Part shown: positions 19,873 to 30,783 of the stretch, in pieces | Numbering within the stretch: position 1 is the first letter of the stretch | Layout of the letters: each line of letters opens with the position of its first letter | Assembly: GCF_033568475.1 (NCBI RefSeq) | Contig: NC_133122.1 | Location: 111,492,289-111,556,288, forward strand | Source: Henckelia pumila | Taxonomy: Eukaryota; Streptophyta; Magnoliopsida; Lamiales; Gesneriaceae | Direction of reading: 5' to 3' | DNA: 64,000 bases | The notes under the pieces: model-generated | What the model saw: the letters and a program-made list of their open reading frames with translations, nothing else | Told to the model about the DNA's origin: nothing | The model's database searches: none | Position numbers and translations under genes: made by a program

Positions 19873-21729
19873 TGTAAGAGTGGGTGCCCAGTGAGCCAAC
19901 TGTGTGGCTATGGGCTTTGTTGACTCTTTGTATAAACAATCTTTTGTTTAATATTATTTACACTTTTATGGCAATGACTTTATATTACTTCATATTGTTA
20001 TATATACTATTGTTGTTTTGATAAAGACCTTGAATATACTATAGTGTATGTAAGATGTGGTAGAACATGGAGATGTCTATCATGAAATACATCTTATAGT
20101 CACTGTATATTCTAAAACCGTTCCTAGTCGATTGAGCCGTCCGATAATAAGGATAAGGATCGCTCGAGTTTGAGACTAGCATTTGCGATGCGGAGTACCA
20201 CGTTTCATTGGTAGGGAACATGGAGATGTTCGAAGCATGCAAATGGATATTCATAGGATGAATAGTCGAACTACCCTATCCGGACTTTCCAAGTGGTTAT
20301 CACTTATCGAGTGGATAAAGTCCGCGGTTTTGGTTGTACACCATTAGTCCTTACGACTTGAAACATCATGGAGACTCTATATGCTAGTACTGTGCTTTGA
20401 CTCGTTTACCGACTCTGAGGGGGTCATCAGGTGTCGAGATTGGGTACAGTTACGACACATATAGGAGTCAATGCATTGTTGTCAAGGATTCACCACATAC
20501 TTGCGAGTGTGGATATCCTATGCGATCTGAGGAGATATTAGTGTGACAAATCTCTGGCCAGAGTACTTGATGTGATTTAAGAAATGGTTTCTTAGTAGCA
20601 CATGCGATGTCACTAATTTGATCTTCAAGATGCATTGCATAGTTATCGAATCTTGAGCGACTCTCGATATACCAATGGTTGTTGATTCGATCGGGATATT
20701 TGGATGAAGGGACCGTACTGTACGCTAACCAAAATCTACTGGTTCTTGTAGGCACTATCAGTGATACCTAGGGAATCATGGGGCGATGTTGCTAGGCGCT
20801 TTACCATGATTCGTTGGGCAAGTCGGAAAGTGTTGTTCCGAGTCACAAGGAGTTGTGAGCCCACGGCTAGCTGTATCCCTGAACCATTGAGGGTCACACA
20901 GTGTAATGGAGTTTTAATCCCCATTGAGATAGTTAAATTTAAAGAGTTAAATTTAATGAACTAAGGAGTTGGACTTCTTAAATAAGAGTAAGGGAGTAGG
21001 ATTTCCTAAAATGACATAGGGATGGACATTTTTGGAAACCACTGAATTCGGATTCAGGAAAATTTATTTTGACTTTAAAACGTGCAGAAATGGTTTCTGT
21101 GCACATTGGTGAAATCGTTTCATCAATCGGAGTCACGATGAATTTTATATTAATTTCTGAACGAGCGGGCTTTGCTTGTCGGGCCCCAGCTTATGACTAA
21201 TGGGCCCTAAGGTGTTAGTGGCCTGCATTATAAATAAGTTATTTCAGTACAGAAATTAAACACAACAGGTCATAATTTTTGAGACAGGATTTTCGAAACC
21301 CTAGCCCCTCTCAAAAACGTTTTCGGCCGCCTCTCCCTCCCTCTGCCCGAGAAAATTCCGGTCTGTGATTTTGAATCGCAGTAAGGAATAACGAATCAAA
21401 TTCGTGTATTCTCTTCGCAGAAAACTTCTGATAGATTTTCTAGTGCAATCTATCAGAGGGATTAAACCTCTGTTCGTGGACCTGATTGAAGGCGTTCATC
21501 GGTTCCAGGGAGAGACAACAAGAGCAGAATTGTTCTGTTGGTGTCTATTAATCTCGTTGCGAGATTTGAGGTAAAATTTATTTAATTGTTATTTAAATTT
21601 TACACACACGTAATTCAATCGATGAATGGTTGATACCCATACCATGGAAACGTTCCATGAAAATTTTTAAACTTCCGCTGCACCGGGTATCAATCGTAAT
21701 TGGTCTGGGAACTCGCCAGTTTTCCAACA
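19873..21729 (+). repeat. 3' LTR of copia element
   Basis: 1857 bp. Relative to the 5' LTR, three one-base gains (near 20282, 20325 and 20420), one loss (near 21465) and four substitutions were seen. The lengths agree with this count. Confidence 0.95.
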
Positions 21730-21768
21730 CCTCCCCCCATACTTATACAAAGCATTGCCCTCAATGCT
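21730..21768 (-). promoter_or_regulatory. Internal hairpin plus PPT of element B, hit by copia
   Basis: On the minus strand, stem AGCATTG / CAATGCT (loop AGGG, 21751-21768) is followed by TTGTATAAGTATGGGGGGAGG. The copia target duplication CCTCC is the C-run complement of this tract, so copia landed inside it. Confidence 0.75.
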
Positions 21769-22202
21769 TCAGAAACAACGAAAATAAGGCAAGAACAAAC
21801 AAATGTAAAGATGAACATAAACACAATGAAAACAAAAATAAAACTCCTCCGGTCCATGATTCTTCCTCTTCCTCCGACTGTAGAACTCCAACAACAACTT
21901 CACTTATCGGGGCAACCTATTGAACATAGAAAGCGACGGGTAAGGCTGTGGATTAGAAAAATATAATAAAAATATAAATAAAAAGAACAATAAAAAAATA
22001 AAGGAAAAAAATTGGGTTGCCTCCCAGTCAGCGCTAAATTTATAGTCTATCGTCCGACTATACCGAAGCAACCATCAAAGAGAGGATGTCGCCCATAGTA
22101 AGAATCATACGACTCTACGTATGGGTCTTGATTTTGTACGCCCTCAAGCTTGGCGTGATATTGACATTGTAAGCTCGTCACTCCAACAACAATCGGCACG
22201 AA
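21769..22202 (-). other. Late region and post-pol motif of element B
   Basis: A/T-rich with no clear ORF. GGGTTGCCTCCCAGTCAGCGCT at about 22014-22035 is the reverse of the post-pol motif seen in element A at 6390-6415. Confidence 0.6.
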
Positions 22203-22980
22203 CTAATTATTTTGGGAAGAGACTCTGAATCTAGGCTGAAACTCATAGAGGATGTAATATTTTAGAGTTGGCGTCAATGGAAAGAATGAATCTTCTAATG
22301 GTGCATATGTAAAGACCATTGACGAGTTCACATCTATCGCCTTGTATGTTTCTTCATCCTTCAAGGTCACTTTTGGCTCATCTGTGCATGAAGATTCCTC
22401 AAATAATATTTTCTCTTGATCTGGCTCAATTATTGTTGCAGAATCATATTCCCATGATAATTGATCAACACAAATCGCTTCATTCTCTTGGTTGTTATCC
22501 GGAACTGATTTCATAAGAATCTCAATCTTCTCATCCAAGAAACTCAAAGAATTGATGTGAGTTTCTGAAAATTTCTGGTTGATCTCTGACTGTCTATTAA
22601 TAATTTTCTGCAACTGATTCAAAAACTCTTCAGAATATACTCCATTCTCCACGTTATGCTCAAGAGGTTGACTTGAAAATTTTGGGTAGTGGGATGTTGG
22701 AGGATATTGGTGACTCCAACCCTGCAGTGAAGAATCCCAATGCAGTGGTAGTCAAAATCTTCCATATCATTTAACAAGTGCATCGCACTGTTGTAATATC
22801 TGTTGAACAAGTGACTGCCATTTGAAAAACCTCCATAATCTACTCAACTTCTTGTTGTCTCATCCAATCCAACATAGAAAAAATCGAGAAAGCACCAATT
22901 TGAAAATTTGTGGAATTGAAATTTGTTAGCCAAATCATTGAATCTCACCATGAGACATAGAATGGTTCCGATTACTGTTG
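22203..22980 (-). pseudogene. Degenerate gag-like ORF of element B
   Basis: The open part is 22203-22652, about 149 codons, acidic, beginning ENGVYSEEFLNQLQKI and rich in Glu, Asp and Ser. Upstream, in the same or shifted frames, sit LQGWSHQYPPTSHYPKFSSQ (22654-22713 region, resembling the GWRDHPN tail of Athila Gag), SAMHLLNDMEDFDYH (about 22760) and, further up, RFNDLANKFQFHKFSNW with FFYVGLDE (about 22860-22950), which is like the W..F..FY.GL block of retrotransposon Gag. So this is a frameshifted, highly diverged Gag. The acidic C-terminal part matches nothing I recognise. Confidence 0.5.
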
Positions 22981-23132
22981 GGAAAAGCTTGTGAATACTT
23001 GTCGATCATCCATCTCCAAGTGTCTCACAAGTAAAAAAATAAAAAAAATAATAAATAATAAATAATAAATAAATAACCATAATAAAATGTCTAGTTTCAA
23101 GCAAATAATCTATCCTAATATTAACAAAATAG

Positions 23133-23150
23133 TCCCCGGCAACGGCGCCA
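23133..23150 (-). promoter_or_regulatory. Primer-binding site, tRNA-Asp, element B
   Basis: TCCCCGGCAACGGCGCCA on the plus strand, the reverse of the site in element A, six bases from the LTR at 23157. Confidence 0.93.
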
Positions 23151-23156
23151 AAAATT

Positions 23157-24659
23157 TGACCGACGATTTCGGTTATGACTATCAAGTGCACTAGGTCAAG
23201 TTATATGGACAACGAGTCCAAGAATCGATCCCACAGAGACTGTAGTCAATTCTCAATATTTGATTATTTTACTTAATCTATACAAAATAATAAAAAGGAT
23301 GCGATGATTTAAATAAAAATTCAATTACTTAAAAAATAAGAAATAAAATAGTTGAAAGATAAATTTAATTAAAACGAGACAACCAAGATACACGAAGGTA
23401 TCAAACTAATTTATGCATCCATGTGGCACAGACTTAAAATTATGTTTATTCCAATCACGATGAATTTTTCTATCTTATTCATCAATCTATTTCTAGAATT
23501 GCTAAACTTATTCAAGTTGAACGGATTAATTATTTTTAATTAATTCTAATCAAACTCAAACGCATTAAATATTTATGAAAATTCAGTTTTCACCTAAAAC
23601 CGCATACTGAAATCGAATACTATTTTTAGTCGGTTTAAAACCATATGTTGATTGATATTTTTGAAACTATCTTTAATCAATTCTCTTTCGATTCGTTATT
23701 AATCAACAAACATGTGACTAGGTGATCAGACTATTCACAATAAATATTAAACTAACATCAATCAATAATTGAAAATATTCAAAATAAATCAAACATGTAA
23801 CCAAGTTTCAAACATAAATTAAGTTCGACCCAATCTCGTGGTCTTGGTTAAAGAAAAACTACTCAATAATCGAAAACAATATTCAAACAAAAGTTTAATC
23901 AACAAAAATTAAGAAAGAACATAGAAGGAGACGAAATTAGAAGAAATCTTCACTACTACAAGCCTCCAACCGCCTTTCACGTTTTTTTGGTATCTGAAAC
24001 CTTTCGATTCGTGATAAATCTTCTATTTAAATTTCCAAAATCCCATCAAAAATCTTCTTTTTCAACCCGAGAATTTTTCCGAAATAAAACTCTTCCCGAA
24101 TTCGCGCTCTAGCTGGAGAAAAGCCCCGCTAGAGCACCCAAGTTTCTATCCAACACTCAAATTTACAAAATTTCGCGCTCTAGCGGAAGAAAAGCCCCGC
24201 TAGAGCGCCTCAATTTCTGTCCCAAACTTTTTCCTCGCACAAGTTGCGCTAGGGCACAAGAAAGTCCCCGCTGGAACACAACCTATTTTTTCCAAGCGCG
24301 CAGGATTTTTGAAAAAATCATATTAGGAGTTCTAGCCGTCGGATCAAGCTGAAATTTAGATAGAAGCTTCAAAACATCTTGAACGTAATTTTTAACAATG
24401 AAGATCGGATTTGGATCTCTTTAGCATCAAAATAATTTTTTGACCATTGCTGCTCCGTAATTCCTTCTTGCGACTCTTCTCTTGCTCCAAAATCTTGATT
24501 TCTTCAATGTACCTTCATTCAAACCGAGAAAAATGAAATGTATACCACATGAATGAAATAAATTAATTAATTAAACAAAAACAACTCCAAAAATATAATA
24601 AATGCATGCAAACTCAACTTGAAACTAGAACAAAATAATGAATAACAACACACTTATCA
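23157..24659 (-). repeat. 5' LTR of element B
   Basis: 1503 bp, plus-strand ends TGACCGACGATTTCGG and ACACACTTATCA. Includes the GCTCTAGC stem-loops near 24103-24292 and a segment (about 24340-24470) missing from the partner LTR. Confidence 0.9.
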
Positions 24660-24664
24660 ACATG

Positions 24665-25375
24665 TCATATTTATGTTATGTATTAAGATTATGTATTATG
24701 ATTATGATTATGTTACTACTCAGCATTACGCATAAGTTTTTACGATCATGGATGCATAAGACATTCTCAAGATATTATTTTTATATGATATGTGTTTGGA
24801 TGCATAAGACATTCTCAAGATATTATTTTTATATGATATGTGTTTGCATGCGATCTTATTATATATTATTTGTTATTACTGGATGGAACATGCTGAGCTT
24901 TTAGGCTCTCTAGATTTAAATGATATGCAAGTGAGGATGATTTTATAGTAAAGGATGTGTTCCCTACTAGTGATGAGGACGTTTGAGCATCCGTAACAGC
25001 TAGCACACCCATGACCATTGCACGTTATGATACAGTTTATGATACGATATTTTATGGGATTTTCATACATTACTATTTATTCCGCACATGAATATTATTT
25101 ACTTCAACTGTTTTGCATGGTTTTGAGATTTTAGATGTATGCATGAGATTTGACGATGAAATATTATTTACGTATTTAATTTATAAAACTTGCATGCATA
25201 GGATATTTAATTATGGTTGTGTGTTTAAATTAATTGCATGCAAACGGTTATATTATATATTATATTTTATGAAAAACTATTTTAAGTATAAGTACATATA
25301 TATATATAGGCGTATATGTAGTATCACTATTTTAAATAAATTATTTGAAAAAAAATTAGTCGGGACGTTTCACTA
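24665..25375 (+). repeat. Fragment of a Tekay/Del-like LTR
   Basis: AT-rich, with CATGCTGAGCTTTTAGGCTC near 24888, GCAAGTGAGGATGATTTT near 24927 and an end reading GTCGGGACGTTTCA near 25372, which resemble LTR ends of Tekay/Del elements. No internal region or partner LTR was found. It would continue leftwards across element B into 9565-9797. Confidence 0.45.
24750..24845 (+). repeat. 48-bp tandem duplication
   Basis: Two adjacent identical copies (24750-24797, 24798-24845) starting GGATGCATAAGACATTCTC. Confidence 0.95.
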
Positions 25376-25385
25376 ACGGGTCGTT

Positions 25386-26275
25386 TCACTCACATTCGAT
25401 TATTTTTTTGTTAAAAAATAAATTTGAATTTATTTGACATTCATTAAATAAGAATAGAATACTTCAATTGGTACAAAGAGTGTCTAATATTATTCGAATA
25501 GTACTTGATTTGATTCTTTAAATATTCATATTCGATTATTTTTTCGTCAAACAATAAATTCGGGACTCAATATTGAATAATTTATTTTGCATTCATGAAA
25601 TAAGAAGATGATACTTGAATTGATACAAAGAGTACCTAATTTTATTCAAATAGTACTTCATTTGGCCCCCAAAATACTCACATTAGATTATTTTGTTTGT
25701 CAAAAATTATATCCGAGACTCAATATTGAATGAATTTATTTGGAAGTCATGAAATAATAAGATGATACTTGAATTGTTATAAAGAGTACCTAATTTTATT
25801 CAAATAGTATTCTTTTTTCGCCCCGAAAATACTCACATTAGATTATTTTGTTTGTCAAAAATTATATCCGAGTAGATTATTTTGTTTGTCAAAAATTATA
25901 TCCGAGACTCTATATTGAATGAATTTATTTGAAAGTCATGAAATAATAAGATGATACTTGAATCGGTACAAAGAATACCAAATATTATTCAAATAGTACT
26001 TGACTTGACTCCCGAAATACTTATATTCGATTATTTTATGTCAAAAAATAAATTCAAAACACAATATTGAATGATTTATTTGACATTCATGAAATAAGAA
26101 GATGATTTGAATCGATACAAATAACACCTAATATTATTCAAATAATACTTGATTTGGCTCTCGAAATACTCATATTCGCTTTGTTTGTCAAAAAATAAAT
26201 TTGAGAACTCAATATTTAATGAATTTATTTGACAATAATGAAATAAGAATATGATATTTGAATTTTTAGTACTCA
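25386..26275 (+). repeat. Tandem array, about 150-bp unit, six copies
   Basis: The marker ATTCGATTATTTT/ATTAGATTATTTT recurs at about 25394, 25530, 25682, 25838, 26025 and 26174. Each unit also has AATAAATT..GA.TCAATATTGAAT, TTTGACATTCATGAAATAAGA and TACTTGAAT..GTACAAAGAGTA. The fourth unit has an extra short internal duplication around 25838-25902. Divergence between units is clear, so the array is old. Confidence 0.8.
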
Positions 26276-26961
26276 AAAAAAATATAAGAAAAAATAATGA
26301 TGAGATTTAATTTATATTCCAATTATTTTTTATTTTTAGGAACCAATTTTTTTGTTATTGAGTTTTTTATTTAAGAAAGTTGGAAAGAAAAAGGTTTATG
26401 CATGAAGAGAGAAAAGATCATGTACACAACATGTGCAAAAAATAAGGGCAGTGATGTCTTTTTATGTCATTAGAGAGTGAAACTAAAATAAAAGTTATTT
26501 AGAATATATAATTAAAAAGTCTCATACATGAAGACTGATCTATAAATGAAAGTTACCTTCAGAGATTTTTTTATAATTTACCCTTTTTTTTACGGGAGTA
26601 TTAATAATAGGTTTTAAGTCATGAGAAGCATTCAAGCCACACTCGTGTACTTGGATAAATGTTTAGTCAAAAAGCAACATGCACAAGCACTCAAAGAATT
26701 TTGGCTAAGTTCCGATAAATTTTTAAAATTAAATAAAAGTAAATTATTAATTCATGACAGACGAATTCGAAGATTCAAGATTATATATACTATACGAATT
26801 TTATTTTATTTTTTCAAATCGTTACGTGAGGATGATTTTTTTTTTTGCTCGAGTGATGACTTTATGCCCAATATATTGGATTCAATAGGGTTCAAAAAAA
26901 ATGATTCAATTGGCCCAATGACCAAGCAAAAGAAGAAGCACAAAAATTATTTCGGTAATTG
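26276..26961. other. AT-rich spacer, no gene seen
   Basis: Open frames here are low-complexity. The longest (from 26621) runs into the antisense of the tRNA gene and has no recognisable domain. Confidence 0.6.
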
Positions 26962-27033
26962 GGGGCATTCCGAGAATTGAACTCGGGACCTCTCGCACCC
27001 TAAGCGAGAATCATACCACTAGACCAAATGCCC
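26962..27033 (-). tRNA. tRNA-Pro (anticodon AGG)
   Basis: 72 nt. Acceptor stem GGGCATT/AATGCCC with discriminator C, D arm with GGTCTAGTGGTATGA (A box), anticodon stem TCTCGC/GCGAGA around loop TTAGGGT (anticodon AGG), T arm CCGAG/CTCGG with TTCAATT loop (B box). No intron, and CCA is not encoded, as in nuclear genes. A short T-run (plus AAAAA at 26943-26947) 15-20 bases downstream can stop RNA polymerase III. It reads CCU codons and should be functional. Confidence 0.95.
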
Positions 27034-27805
27034 ATTTTGTTATTTTTTAAAATACAGTTTTATATAAAAAACTAAATATATTACTTATAAAAAACATACT
27101 TAATTTATACTTTTTTTTTTCGGTTTTATGTTGTCTTGTACTTAATTGGATTAATGGATTCAAGCAGATGATTTCAAATTCTTTGGCTTAGATGGAAAAA
27201 AAATTAAAATGAATTTCAAATAGTAACGCATCAAGAAATTTCAATATTAACTACAAATTTTTTTTTTACAGTAATATTAACTACACTTGATCATTTCAAA
27301 CAAACCCAAGATATATGTCATTTTTCATTACCTTAAAACTTTCGTCAAATATCCTTTACTAAAAAACAATCTATCAATTCGAGCGTAGTATAATTATACA
27401 TATAGTGATATAATTATCACACTAGAAAGTCAATGAAATTAATTTATTTTCTGAATCAAAACAATTAACAAGATTATTGTCGAATATAATTAACGACGAC
27501 GAAAACTACTAGCACCAAACCTCGAGATGCCAATTAGCAGCACTTACATGATCACTTGTCAACAGTACGTACTGAATAAATGTGTCGTTCAAACATATAT
27601 ACATAAAACTATGATACTACATGATCTCATTCAATCTATATATATATTGAGGACCAATTTCAAGATCCTTCTACATCCATGAATTTGCTTACCCTAGCTG
27701 AAATGAAGAAATTCATGCCCCAAAACCATTATTACGTACGTACAAAAATTATTAATTCTTAATCACATTGTGAGGAGCCAAAGTTGTTTCCTGCCGGAGT
27801 TTGGG
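27034..27805. other. Intergenic, no gene seen
   Basis: AT-rich single-copy-looking DNA between the tRNA gene and the 3' end of the small-peptide gene. Probable 3' UTR/poly(A) region of that gene near 27730-27805 (AATTAATAATTTTTG on the minus strand). Confidence 0.5.
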
Positions 27806-28242
27806 TCAGTCCCCGACCCGATTTGGGGGTGGAAGATAGGTGTGAGTCTCCGGGCCTCGGTAATCAATGTCATAAACCTCAGACTCCACATTTCTAACAG
27901 TAACATGCAATCTCCTACCTGCAAAACATGTATATATATATCTTTACTAATCACGCATATATACCTAGCTTAATGTACGATATCAATCAAACATATTAAA
28001 AACCGGAACAAACCTAGCTATAACAAGACACTAGTGTACGTACAACATGAGTTTGAATTTATATGTAGCTAGCTAGATTGCACGTCGATCCACTAAAATT
28101 TTGATTTGGCACGAAAGAAATTAATATATATCTAAAAGGGCAAGCACATTTATCGGCGTAAAAAAGAACCTGTCGAAAGACATGGCGATTCGAGCAAGAA
28201 GAAGAGAAGTATAATGCCAGGAATTGTAGTCTTGAGTTCCAT
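27806..28242 (-). CDS. Putative small secreted signalling-peptide precursor (2 exons)
   Basis: Minus-strand exons 28242-28170 and 27918-27806, joined across a 251-bp intron with donor ACAG|GTTC and acceptor TTGCAG|GT, give 61 codons plus TGA. Residues 1-23 form a clear signal peptide (MELKTTIPGIILLFFLLESP, then CLS). The mature part is short, basic then acidic, and ends in DIDYRGPETHTYLPPPNR followed by VGD. A DY motif is the usual site for tyrosine sulfation in plant peptide hormones, and the Pro run could be hydroxylated; this is inference. A TATA box lies 76-85 bp upstream of ATG. The C-terminal block looks like a conserved peptide motif, but I cannot assign it to CLE, RGF, PSY, CEP or CIF. 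It is the best candidate for a working host protein gene here. Confidence 0.7.
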
Positions 28243-28317
28243 GGCCTTCCAATGATATTAACAAAGATTAAATGAGCTATTTTTGCTTTGCTTTGCTTTT
28301 GGAGCTTCTTCTTTGGC

Positions 28318-28327
28318 CTTTTATATA
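28318..28327 (-). promoter_or_regulatory. TATA box of the small-peptide gene
   Basis: TATATAAAAG on the minus strand, preceded by CCAA; an ACGTG core lies about 20 bp further upstream (28342-28348). The distance to ATG leaves a 5' UTR of about 50 nt. Confidence 0.6.
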
Positions 28328-28879
28328 TTGGAGGTGGTGGTTACGTGTGCGTGTGTGTATATTTGTTTGTATTATATGGCTACGATTGAGCAAAAGTACG
28401 TACTAGCTAGTACACTGACATAATATACCAAATTCTATCGATCGGTTGGTTTTGTCACGGGTAGCCTAACACTAATTCTTGATGTACGTAATCACAGATT
28501 TTGGAATATAATGGGATGTCTCATTTCATTGGCTAAGTTAAAACTGCGAATAATCGATCATATATATTCGACTAATTGTTATACCAGGTGTTAAAATAGA
28601 TTATATATACATGGGTTGAAAAGTTTGTGTTTGTTCAAATTAAGTACTGAGACCACGATTAGGAGAAAAATTGGTGAACTTGGCTACATGAATGAATAAT
28701 CATCCCCTGCACAATATGAATTTTGTACATATATGTGTGAAATCTTTTATATGTTCTAAATTAGTTTGATACGTACATGATATTTTTTCCCCTGAGACGG
28801 TCTTAATCAATTAAGAGATCACGGCCTATTTGATAAACCATTTTTAATTTCTCTGTTGGTGGCCTTTATTAGGGATTTA

Positions 28880-28953
<74 letters not shown>

Positions 28954-29450
28954 TGTACGTGAAACATATCATTTATATATATATATGAGTTGGTCTCATG
29001 TACGTGAAACATATCATTGATCTATATTCGCGAGACACGTCAATTCGATTCATATTAGGATTGAAAAATAGTAATTTTGTCATAAAAAAATAATAATTTT
29101 TCATGAGTCGGGTTACTCGGGTACGTAGGAGATACATTTTAGAAAAATATTGATGGTGAGACAATATCGTAAAAGTTTTTTGGTGTGTATATATATATAT
29201 ATATATATTTATATTCATTTTGGGAGGAGATCTCCAAGATCCAAATGGAGCCTAGAAGACAAGAAATTAATTAGCTGTGGAATTTCTTCATGGCGGTGCG
29301 CGTGTAGTCAGGCCCATGCATCCCATTAATAATGATAAGCCATTTGGCTGGACTTCGCTGCAAAAACACCTACTTTAATTAAATAAATACAATATTTCTA
29401 GGGTCGAGTATTTCACAATTTACCAAAAGTGGTAGTTGGTTGTCCAATTC
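28328..29450. other. Intergenic with TA microsatellites
   Basis: (TA)n at about 28887-28951 and 29187-29208, and a direct repeat TCATGTACGTGAAACATATCAT at about 28951 and 28997. No gene seen. Confidence 0.6.
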
Positions 29451-29769
29451 GGAGAAAATTATTTTTTTGGTTTAGTATGCTTGTCTTTTTGTCATTTTGG
29501 TTTACTATGTTGTGATTTCAGTTTTAACCTATTATTTTTTTTCATTTATTTTGGACAGTTTTAGTCATTTTTCTGACGTGATGCTCATGTGGCATCAATG
29601 CAACACAGATGTGGAACTGACATATGTAGTGTCATATAATCATTTTCTACGAAAAGAGACTAAAATTGCCAAAAATCAGAATATACAGGACAAAAACTAA
29701 AATCTTATAACAAAAAAAAATCAAAATCACAAAATGATAAAATTACCAAACTAAAATTGCAATTTTCCC
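29451..29769. mobile_element. MITE-like palindromic element
   Basis: About 320 bp with imperfect inverted ends: GGAGAAAATT..TTTGGTTTAGTA at left and TACCAAACTAAAATTGCAATTTTCC at right. The inner parts are also partly complementary (TTTAGTC / GACTAAAA). No ORF. No target duplication was confirmed. Confidence 0.4.
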
Positions 29770-30013
29770 TAATATTTGTAACTCATATTTCAAACCATGC
29801 AATAGCTCAAACTTTACATCTTGACAACTCACCTACACCCTAGCAGATAAATTTATTGTTCCTTAACAATATTTCTCCCAATAATGACATTACCTTAAAA
29901 TTTACGTCTTATTAGAATATCTTGGAACTGAATAATGACATCAATTGGAAGATTCAGTGTTTGTCATTTTGACAAAAATTATAGTTGAGTGTAACTATCT
30001 AAACTATACAATC
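29770..30013. other. Spacer before CACTA element
   Basis: No gene. Ends with ATC (30011-30013), the left target duplication of the CACTA element. Confidence 0.6.
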
Positions 30014-30419
30014 CACTACAACAAATTTGATGTACAACAACGTCTAAACGACAACGGTTTTGTAAAAAAACCGTTGTCTCATGAGCTTTCACAACGGATT
30101 TATTAAAATCCGTTGTCGTTTGCCTTATTTTGTTAAAGAACGACAACAGATTATGACCTACGACAACGAATTTTAAAATCTGTTGTCTATTAGCGCTTTT
30201 TTTATGGCCTACGACAACGGATATTAAAATTCGTTGTCGATGGGCGTTTTTTTATGGTCATACGACAACGGATTATGGCCTACGACAACGGATTTTAAAA
30301 TCCATTGTTTTTTAGCGTGTTTTTTATGGCCTATGACAACGGATTCTACAAAACCGTCGTTGTATTATTATTTTATATATTAATAAAATTAAATTTTTTT
30401 AAATATGTTATAATGAGAA

Positions 30420-30720
30420 ACACCCTTTCGTTCTCTTTTCATCTCTCGTCTCTCGTTTCTCTCCTCGTCGCTCTCACCCATCCATTATCAAACCCTAGCT
30501 GCCATAGCACTCTAGCCGACTTCAGATCGAGAGCGGTTGTAGAAGAAGGATCGATGATGGAAGGCTTTCGGTCACTCTCTCACTCCCGAGCATTTTCCAG
30601 GCGGCGGCTCCGGATACTACTTTACCCGGCGGCATAGGTGGATCTTGCAATGGAGCTAAGTACAGGCTCATGTCTCCGGCCAAGCTCCCGATCTCTAGGT
30701 CCACTTGTATTCCTCTCTGT
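30420..30720 (+). pseudogene. Captured fragment of a group I WRKY gene
   Basis: From 30601 one frame reads AAAPDTTLPGGIGGSCNGAK then YRLMSPAKLPISRSTC, then diverges near 30709. The MSPAKLPISRS block is characteristic of the N-terminal region of WRKY20/WRKY2-like group I transcription factors, before their ITIPPGLSP motif. The upstream CT-rich stretch with AAACCCTAGC (30490) looks like a host 5' UTR. No WRKY domain is present, so no DNA-binding function remains. It was captured together with its leader, or fused to it, by the CACTA element. Confidence 0.7.
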
Positions 30721-30783
30721 TTTTTCAGGAAAAAATTTGACGAAAGGCGATTGGGGATTTTTTAGGCGTGATTAGGTAAGAAA

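Larger units (their letters stand above)
12128..21729 (+). mobile_element. Ty1/copia element nested in B
   Basis: 9602 bp. LTRs 12128-13982 (1855 bp) and 19873-21729 (1857 bp), TGTAAG...CCAACA. Target duplication CCTCC at 12123-12127 and 21730-21734. Primer site for initiator tRNA-Met at 13984, polypurine tract AGTGGGAGAT just before the 3' LTR. Gene order gag-protease-integrase-RT-RNase H is copia type. The integrase and RT resemble the Tork/TAR/Angela group, but the exact lineage is not certain. Only four substitutions and four single-base indels between LTRs were found by eye, so it is young, yet the coding region has three frameshifts. Confidence 0.95.
9798..24659 (-). mobile_element. Athila-like element B (non-autonomous), with nested copia
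   Basis: LTRs at 9798-11173 (3' LTR in element sense) and 23157-24659 (5' LTR) with TG...CA ends, tRNA-Asp primer site at 23133-23150, polypurine tract at 11174-11190, and target duplication ACATG at 9793-9797 and 24660-24664. Without the nested copia element (12128-21729) the internal region is only about 2.4 kb and has no recognisable protease, RT or integrase. It holds a degenerate gag-like ORF. The LTRs differ by a deletion of roughly 120-130 bp in the left copy (near 10989) and many substitutions, so the insertion is old. Confidence 0.92.

Noticed and set aside
25386..26275. CRISPR-like array
   Set aside because: Units are long, diverged and without spacers in a plant genome; it is a satellite-like tandem repeat.
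26621..26980. 119-codon ORF on the plus strand
   Set aside because: No domain, Lys/Phe-rich low complexity, and its end overlaps the antisense of the tRNA-Pro gene.
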